Positions 59,986 through 64,000 of a stretch of 64,000 bases of DNA are shown piece after piece. Each line of letters begins with the position of its first letter. Within the stretch, counting starts at the first letter, position 1. The translations under genes were made by a program, and so were the position numbers. Where the stretch lies: NCBI RefSeq assembly GCF_024294785.1, contig NZ_JANCLT010000005.1:286652-350651 (forward strand), read 5' to 3'. This stretch comes from Ectobacillus ponti (GTDB taxonomy: Bacteria > Bacillota > Bacilli > Bacillales > Bacillaceae_G). The notes beneath the pieces are model-generated. The model saw only the letters and a list, made by a program, of their open reading frames with translations. It was not told where the DNA came from and searched no databases.

Positions 59986-61710
59986 ATGGGTTTTTTACGA
60001 AAGTACATGCGGGCTTATGGAAAGCCATTCAGCATCGCACTGCTGTTTTTGACCTTTGAAGCGCTGTGCGACCTGCTGCAGCCGACCATTATGGCCCATA
60101 TCATTGATGTCGGCATTGCAAACCAGGATATGGGCTATGTACTGCGGATGGGCGGATTGATGCTGGGTATCACGGCATTGGGTGCGACAGCCGCTTCCAC
60201 CCGCAATATTGTATCCAGCAGGGTTTCACAGCACTTCGGGGCTGACCTGCGGCTGGATTTGTTCCAAAAGGTACAGTCGCTGTCCTTCACCAGTATTGAT
60301 AAACTGGACCGGGCTTCGTTGGTTACAAGGCTGACGAACGATGTGACGCAGGTGCAGATGTTTGTGAACGGTCTGATGCGCATTTTTGTAAAAGCGCCGC
60401 TTTTATGCCTCGGCGGATTGATTATGGCGGCACGCCTGAATGCGCATCTTGGGCTGGTGCTCGCGGTGGTGGTTCCGGTTGTGGCACTGCTCATTGTACT
60501 GAACATGAAGCTCGGCTTTCCGCTGTTTGCCAAGGTGCAGCAGGCACTGGACCGTGTGAACGGGGTGATGCGTGAGTACTTATCCGGAGTAAGAGTGGTA
60601 AAAGCCTTCAACCGTTTTGACTATGAAGTGGAAAAGTTTCAGCGGACAAATGCCGATCTGCAGGCTGTTTCCGTTTCCGCAGCCCGGATGATGGCCATCT
60701 TCAGCCCAGCGATCATGCTTGTGGTGAACCTTGGTATTGTAATCGTGCTTTGGATCGGCGGCAGCCGGGTGGACAGCGGACAAATGCAGGTGGGAGAAAT
60801 CGTGGCTTTCATCAACTATATGACGCAAATTTTGTTCTCCTTGATGATGATTTCCATGGTATTTACCATGTTTGTCCGGGCGAAGGCATCAGCTGAACGC
60901 ATTGGTGAGGTGTTCCGTGAGCCGGCGCCTGCCGATGCGGAAATGGCTCCACTCCCGGCGGGACAGGGCCGCATCGATTTTCGGGATGTGTCATTTTCCT
61001 ATGAAGGCACAAGCGCCCCGGTGCTCAAGCATATCAGCTTTACTTGTCTGCCGGGAGAAACGCTGGCAATCATCGGATCCACCGGGTCGGGCAAAAGCAG
61101 CTTGGTGCACTTGCTTCCGCGGTTTTATGAGGTGGACTCCGGCAGCATCCAAATTGACGGGGTGGACATTCGGCAGATGAATGCAGGGCAGCTGCGGCAA
61201 AAAATTGCGATTGTGCCGCAAAAAGCAACACTGTTCACCGGCACGGTTACTGAAAACATACGCTGGGGCAAGGAGGATGCTGCGGCAGAAGAAGTGGAGC
61301 AGGCTGCAAGGATTGCCCAAGCACATGATTTTATCGCTGCGCTTCCTGAACAATACAATGCCCGGATTGGCCAGGGCGGCGTAAATTTTTCAGGCGGACA
61401 GAAGCAGCGTCTCTCCATTGCCCGGGCTCTTGTGCGCAAGCCGGAGATTTTGATCTTGGATGACAGCACGAGTGCTGTGGATGTGGCGACAGAAGCAAAC
61501 ATGCGGCAGTCGCTGAAGGAGTATGCGGAAGGGTTAACCTGCATCCTCATTGCCCAGCGCATTACCTCCGTGATGGACGCAGACCGGATTCTCGTGCTGG
61601 ACCGCGGGGAGATTGCGGGAATCGGCACGCATGAAGAACTGCTGGCAAGCTGCAGTGTATATCAGGAAATTTGCCGTTCCCAGTTTGGACAGGAGGTGCT
61701 GGCAGGATGA
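59986..61710 (+). CDS. ABC exporter half-transporter, degenerate-site subunit (BmrC-like)
   Basis: A 574-residue protein with six membrane segments and a C-terminal ATPase. The Walker A is GSTGSGKSS, the Q loop has IVPQKATLF, and the signature is FSGGQKQRLS. The Walker B ends in ILILDDSTS, so the catalytic Glu is replaced by Asp. The gene overlaps the next ABC gene by four bases (ATGA). This is the typical first subunit of a heterodimeric multidrug exporter. GGAGGG precedes the ATG. Confidence 0.9.
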   Translation: MGFLRKYMRAYGKPFSIALLFLTFEALCDLLQPTIMAHIIDVGIANQDMGYVLRMGGLMLGITALGATAASTRNIVSSRVSQHFGADLRLDLFQKVQSLSFTSIDKLDRASLVTRLTNDVTQVQMFVNGLMRIFVKAPLLCLGGLIMAARLNAHLGLVLAVVVPVVALLIVLNMKLGFPLFAKVQQALDRVNGVMREYLSGVRVVKAFNRFDYEVEKFQRTNADLQAVSVSAARMMAIFSPAIMLVVNLGIVIVLWIGGSRVDSGQMQVGEIVAFINYMTQILFSLMMISMVFTMFVRAKASAERIGEVFREPAPADAEMAPLPAGQGRIDFRDVSFSYEGTSAPVLKHISFTCLPGETLAIIGSTGSGKSSLVHLLPRFYEVDSGSIQIDGVDIRQMNAGQLRQKIAIVPQKATLFTGTVTENIRWGKEDAAAEEVEQAARIAQAHDFIAALPEQYNARIGQGGVNFSGGQKQRLSIARALVRKPEILILDDSTSAVDVATEANMRQSLKEYAEGLTCILIAQRITSVMDADRILVLDRGEIAGIGTHEELLASCSVYQEICRSQFGQEVLAG

Positions 61711-63569
61711 CGCAAAAAAAGGGACATGCGGCGAATGTGCCAATGGGCGGCCCGGGACGGCCGGGCGGCTTTGGCAATCATATGCGGGGGCCTGTCGCGA
61801 AGCCAAAGAATTTTCAGGAAACATTAAAGCGTCTATGGGAGTATATTGGGCGTGAGCGGAGCACATTGACAGTCATTTTCCTGTTTACGATTATTGATGG
61901 TGTGCTGATGCTGTTGGCGCCATATTTGATTGGCAAATCTGTGGATGCCATTGCGGCGCCCGGCGGTGTGAAGTTTGGCGTACTGGAAATTGTCATCCTC
62001 GTGCTGTTGGCTTCCTATGCATCAGATGCGCTGCTGACCTTTTTGCAGGGCTGGCTGATGGCCGGGGTGGCGCAACGGGTGGTGCGGAGCCTGCGGGAGG
62101 CGCTGTTTCAAAAGCTGCAGAAGCTGCCGGTGGCCTTCTTTGACAAACGGACACACGGCGAGCTGATGAGCCGTCTGTCCAATGATATTGACAATGTGAA
62201 CAGCACGATTTCACAATCTGCCATTCAGCTGATGTCCGGCGTGATTGTCATTCTCGGTTCCTTGACCATGATGCTGGTGCTCAGTCCGCTGCTTACACTT
62301 GCGAGCCTGCTTACCGTGCCGCTTGTATTCCTGCTGACCCGTACGATTGCGAAGCGGACGAGAATGCTGTTTAAAGAGCAGCAGGCCCAGCTTGGAAGAT
62401 TGAATGGACATATCGAAGAGACGATCTCTGGCATCCATATCGTCAAGGCGTTTAACCACGAGCAAAAAGCCATTGAAGAATTCCAACAGGTGAATGGGAA
62501 ACTGCGCGACGTAGGCTTAAAGGCGCAAATTTGGTCGGGCTTTCTCATGCCGATCATGAACGTCATCAACAACCTCGGTTTTGCGGCTGTTGCCATTGCC
62601 GGTGGTATTCTGGCGGTAAAAGGCATGATTACGGTCGGCGTAATCGCCAGCTTTATCAGCTATTCACGCCAGTTTGTCCGGCCATTGAATGATCTTGCCA
62701 ACATCTTTAATATGCTGCAGTCCGGTGTGGCCGGGGCGGAGCGGGTATTTGAGGTGCTCGACGAGCAGGAGGAAGCAGAGGATGTGCCGGGCGCTGTGCT
62801 GCTGACGAACCCGAGAGGACATGTTGTCTTTGAGAACGTCAGCTTTGGCTACAGCCCGGACCGGCCGATCCTGCGCAATGTCAGCTTTACTGCGGAGCCC
62901 GGCAGCAGCACGGCGCTGGTCGGCCCGACGGGAGCAGGCAAAACAACCATTGTAAACTTGTTGACCCGCTTTTATGATGTAACGGAAGGAAGAATCCTGA
63001 TTGACGGCCGTGACATCAGAGAATACACACGCGACAGTCTGCGCCGCTGCTTTGGCATTGTCCTGCAGGATACGTACTTGTTCTCCGGCACTATTAAGGA
63101 AAATATCCGCTACGGCCGGCCGGATGCGACGGACGAAGAATTGGAGGCAGCCGCCGCCATGGCAAACGCCGAGGTGTTCATCAAGCGCCTGCCCAAGCAA
63201 TACGACACCGTACTGGCGGAAAACGGCGGCAATCTGAGCCAGGGGCAGCGGCAGCTATTGGCGATTGCCCGCGTCATTTTGGCGAAGCCGTCCCTGCTGA
63301 TTTTGGATGAAGCGACCAGCAGCATTGACACGCGGACGGAGCTGCATATTCAAGCGGCGTTGCTGGAAATTATGAAGGACCGGACGACCTTTATCATCGC
63401 GCACCGCTTGAATACAGTCCGCGATGCGGATACCATCATGGTGATTGACCGCGGTGAGGTCGTAGAACAGGGCGGGCATATGGAACTGATGAAACAGGGC
63501 GGCACATACTCTTCCATGTTTTCCAACCAGTTTCAAAACATTGAAGAGGGAACAGAAAAAACCGGATGA
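61707..63569 (+). CDS. ABC exporter half-transporter, catalytic subunit (BmrD-like)
   Basis: A 620-residue partner with a 45-residue Gly/Pro-rich N-terminal extension, six membrane segments and an ATPase domain. The Walker A is GPTGAGKTT and the Walker B LLILDEATSS keeps the catalytic Glu, but the signature is LSQGQ in place of LSGGQ. The altered signature and the altered Walker B of the partner would meet in one non-hydrolytic site, as in BmrCD and TM287/288. The ATG at 61707 follows GGAGG. Confidence 0.9.
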   Translation: MTQKKGHAANVPMGGPGRPGGFGNHMRGPVAKPKNFQETLKRLWEYIGRERSTLTVIFLFTIIDGVLMLLAPYLIGKSVDAIAAPGGVKFGVLEIVILVLLASYASDALLTFLQGWLMAGVAQRVVRSLREALFQKLQKLPVAFFDKRTHGELMSRLSNDIDNVNSTISQSAIQLMSGVIVILGSLTMMLVLSPLLTLASLLTVPLVFLLTRTIAKRTRMLFKEQQAQLGRLNGHIEETISGIHIVKAFNHEQKAIEEFQQVNGKLRDVGLKAQIWSGFLMPIMNVINNLGFAAVAIAGGILAVKGMITVGVIASFISYSRQFVRPLNDLANIFNMLQSGVAGAERVFEVLDEQEEAEDVPGAVLLTNPRGHVVFENVSFGYSPDRPILRNVSFTAEPGSSTALVGPTGAGKTTIVNLLTRFYDVTEGRILIDGRDIREYTRDSLRRCFGIVLQDTYLFSGTIKENIRYGRPDATDEELEAAAAMANAEVFIKRLPKQYDTVLAENGGNLSQGQRQLLAIARVILAKPSLLILDEATSSIDTRTELHIQAALLEIMKDRTTFIIAHRLNTVRDADTIMVIDRGEVVEQGGHMELMKQGGTYSSMFSNQFQNIEEGTEKTG

Positions 63570-63590
63570 GGGGTTCATCCGGTTTTTCTC
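63556..63590. terminator. Terminator of the ABC operon
   Basis: AAAAAACCGGATGA and TCATCCGGTTTTT form a 13-bp stem. It contains the stop codon of the ABC gene and that of the antisense small gene. Confidence 0.9.
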
Positions 63591-63712
63591 CGTTCATGAT
63601 CGGCACGAATTTCGTGGTATGCATAGAAAGCAATCAACACGGCTCCGGCCAGACCGAACATGCCGCGGGAAGGTGTGCTTACTAAAATTGCAAATCCCTT
63701 CTTAAATTTCAT
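63575..63712 (-). CDS. 45-residue membrane-type small protein
   Basis: The frame runs ATG 63712 to TGA 63575. It has a basic start (MKFKKGFAILVS), one hydrophobic segment (GMFGLAGAVLIAFYAY) and a charged end (HEIRADHERRKTG), which look like a real one-helix protein. No ribosome site precedes the ATG closely; GAGAGGAGC lies about 24 bases upstream, which lowers confidence. Its stop lies inside the ABC terminator. The family is not recognised. The rest of 63713-63783 holds no gene. Confidence 0.45.
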   Translation of the reverse strand: MKFKKGFAILVSTPSRGMFGLAGAVLIAFYAYHEIRADHERRKTG

Positions 63713-63783
63713 GTATCGTATTAAGCTTATAGTGAAGCTCCTCTCATTTTTGTTAAAAACCTAAAATTTTTTCAAAAAAGATA

Positions 63784-63812
63784 TTCACAAATAGAAAACA
63801 GTAGTGTATGAT
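63784..63812 (+). promoter_or_regulatory. Promoter of the tRNA cluster
   Basis: TTCACA (63784-63789)-17-TATGAT (63807-63812) stands 39 bases before the first tRNA. Confidence 0.8.
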
Positions 63813-63850
63813 GTGTAAGTGTCACCGGGAAGCACCGGAAGAGACAAGAC

Positions 63851-63922
63851 GGCCCGTTGGTCAAGCGGTTAAGACACCGCCCTTTCACGGCGGTAACACG
63901 GGTTCGAATCCCGTACGTGTCA
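63851..63922 (+). tRNA. tRNA-Glu (anticodon UUC)
   Basis: A 72-base cloverleaf. The anticodon loop CTTTCAC sits between CCGCC and GGCGG arms. The T arm is ACGGG-TTCGAAT-CCCGT. The acceptor 5' arm GGCCCGT pairs with 3' ACGTGTC except for one C-U mismatch at the fourth pair (position 4 with 69). The base after the acceptor is A and CCA is not encoded. Confidence 0.93.
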
Positions 63923-63926
63923 TTGT

Positions 63927-63999
63927 GGAGGATTAGCTCAGCTGGGAGAGCATCTGCCTTACAAGCAGAGGGTCGGCGGTTCGAGCCCGTCATCCTCCA
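63927..63999 (+). tRNA. tRNA-Val (anticodon UAC)
   Basis: A 73-base cloverleaf with acceptor GGAGGAT/ATCCTCC, D arm GCTC-AGCTGGGA-GAGC, anticodon loop CTTACAA, and T arm with GGTTCGAGCCC. It begins four bases after tRNA-Glu and ends one base before the window edge, so more tRNA genes may follow. Confidence 0.95.
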
Positions 64000-64000
64000 C

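Noticed and set aside
1-64000. CRISPR arrays, insertion sequences, prophage or integrase genes
   Set aside because: No regularly spaced short repeats, transposase motifs or phage structural genes were seen in the window.

Overview
The window reads as a chromosomal segment of an endospore-forming member of the Bacillales (Gram-positive, base composition near half G+C by eye). The evidence is spore coat and germination-type genes, strong AGGAGG ribosome binding sites, TTG and GTG starts, and binding sites that fit Bacillus-type regulators (WalR, CcpA, MntR, PurR). Two tRNA genes close the window. No phage, insertion sequence or CRISPR array was seen.

Layout. 1-4175: end of an unidentified gene, a MarR regulator coupled to an MFS exporter, and class III fructose-bisphosphatase. 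4200-7055: a 34-codon gene, two divergent spore coat units and an AdhB-type dehydrogenase, resembling the yraGF-adhB-yraED cluster of B. subtilis. 7057-10546: an M23 wall hydrolase with three WalR boxes upstream, and a branching enzyme of the eukaryote-like type without other glycogen genes. 10843-14799: a decayed TetR gene, an acyl-CoA ligase behind a long leader, a small membrane protein and a nitroreductase. 14857-17441: a spore cluster of GerPA/GerPF-like, GerPC-like, Hsp20-like and DUF421 genes. 17552-21339: a UgtP-type glycosyltransferase and an ArlRS-like two-component system that share a 16-bp palindrome. 21399-25966: a SwrC-like RND pump and its YerO-like TetR regulator, with paired operators.

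26005-37373: a cytochrome b561-like protein, an L,D-transpeptidase, a gluconate locus (gntP, two gluconokinases and an RpiR regulator with several operator-like palindromes and a cre site), a YfmQ-like protein, a beta-hydroxyacid dehydrogenase and a DJ-1/PfpI protein. 37627-46280: mntH under an MntR box, nitronate monooxygenase, PBP3 (pbpC), a DAO-type oxidase, purT behind PurBoxes and an EamA transporter. 46282-48312: two unrecognised genes and a DUF192 protein. 48843-56774: a complete Gram-positive Tad (Flp) pilus locus whose pilin/prepilin peptidase module has been tandemly duplicated, one peptidase copy having decayed. 56979-63712: a DmpA-type peptidase, two amino acid or metabolite exporters, a heterodimeric ABC exporter and a tiny antisense gene. 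63784-64000: a promoter followed by tRNA-Glu and tRNA-Val, probably the start of a larger tRNA cluster.

No wholly novel multi-gene system stands out. The features most worth following are the duplicated Tad module, the eukaryote-like branching enzyme, the coiled-coil insertion in the RND pump, the WalR boxes before the M23 hydrolase, the shared palindrome of the ugtP-like gene and the two-component system, and the multi-operator gluconate regulon. All family assignments rest on remembered family features and visible motifs; no database search was run.
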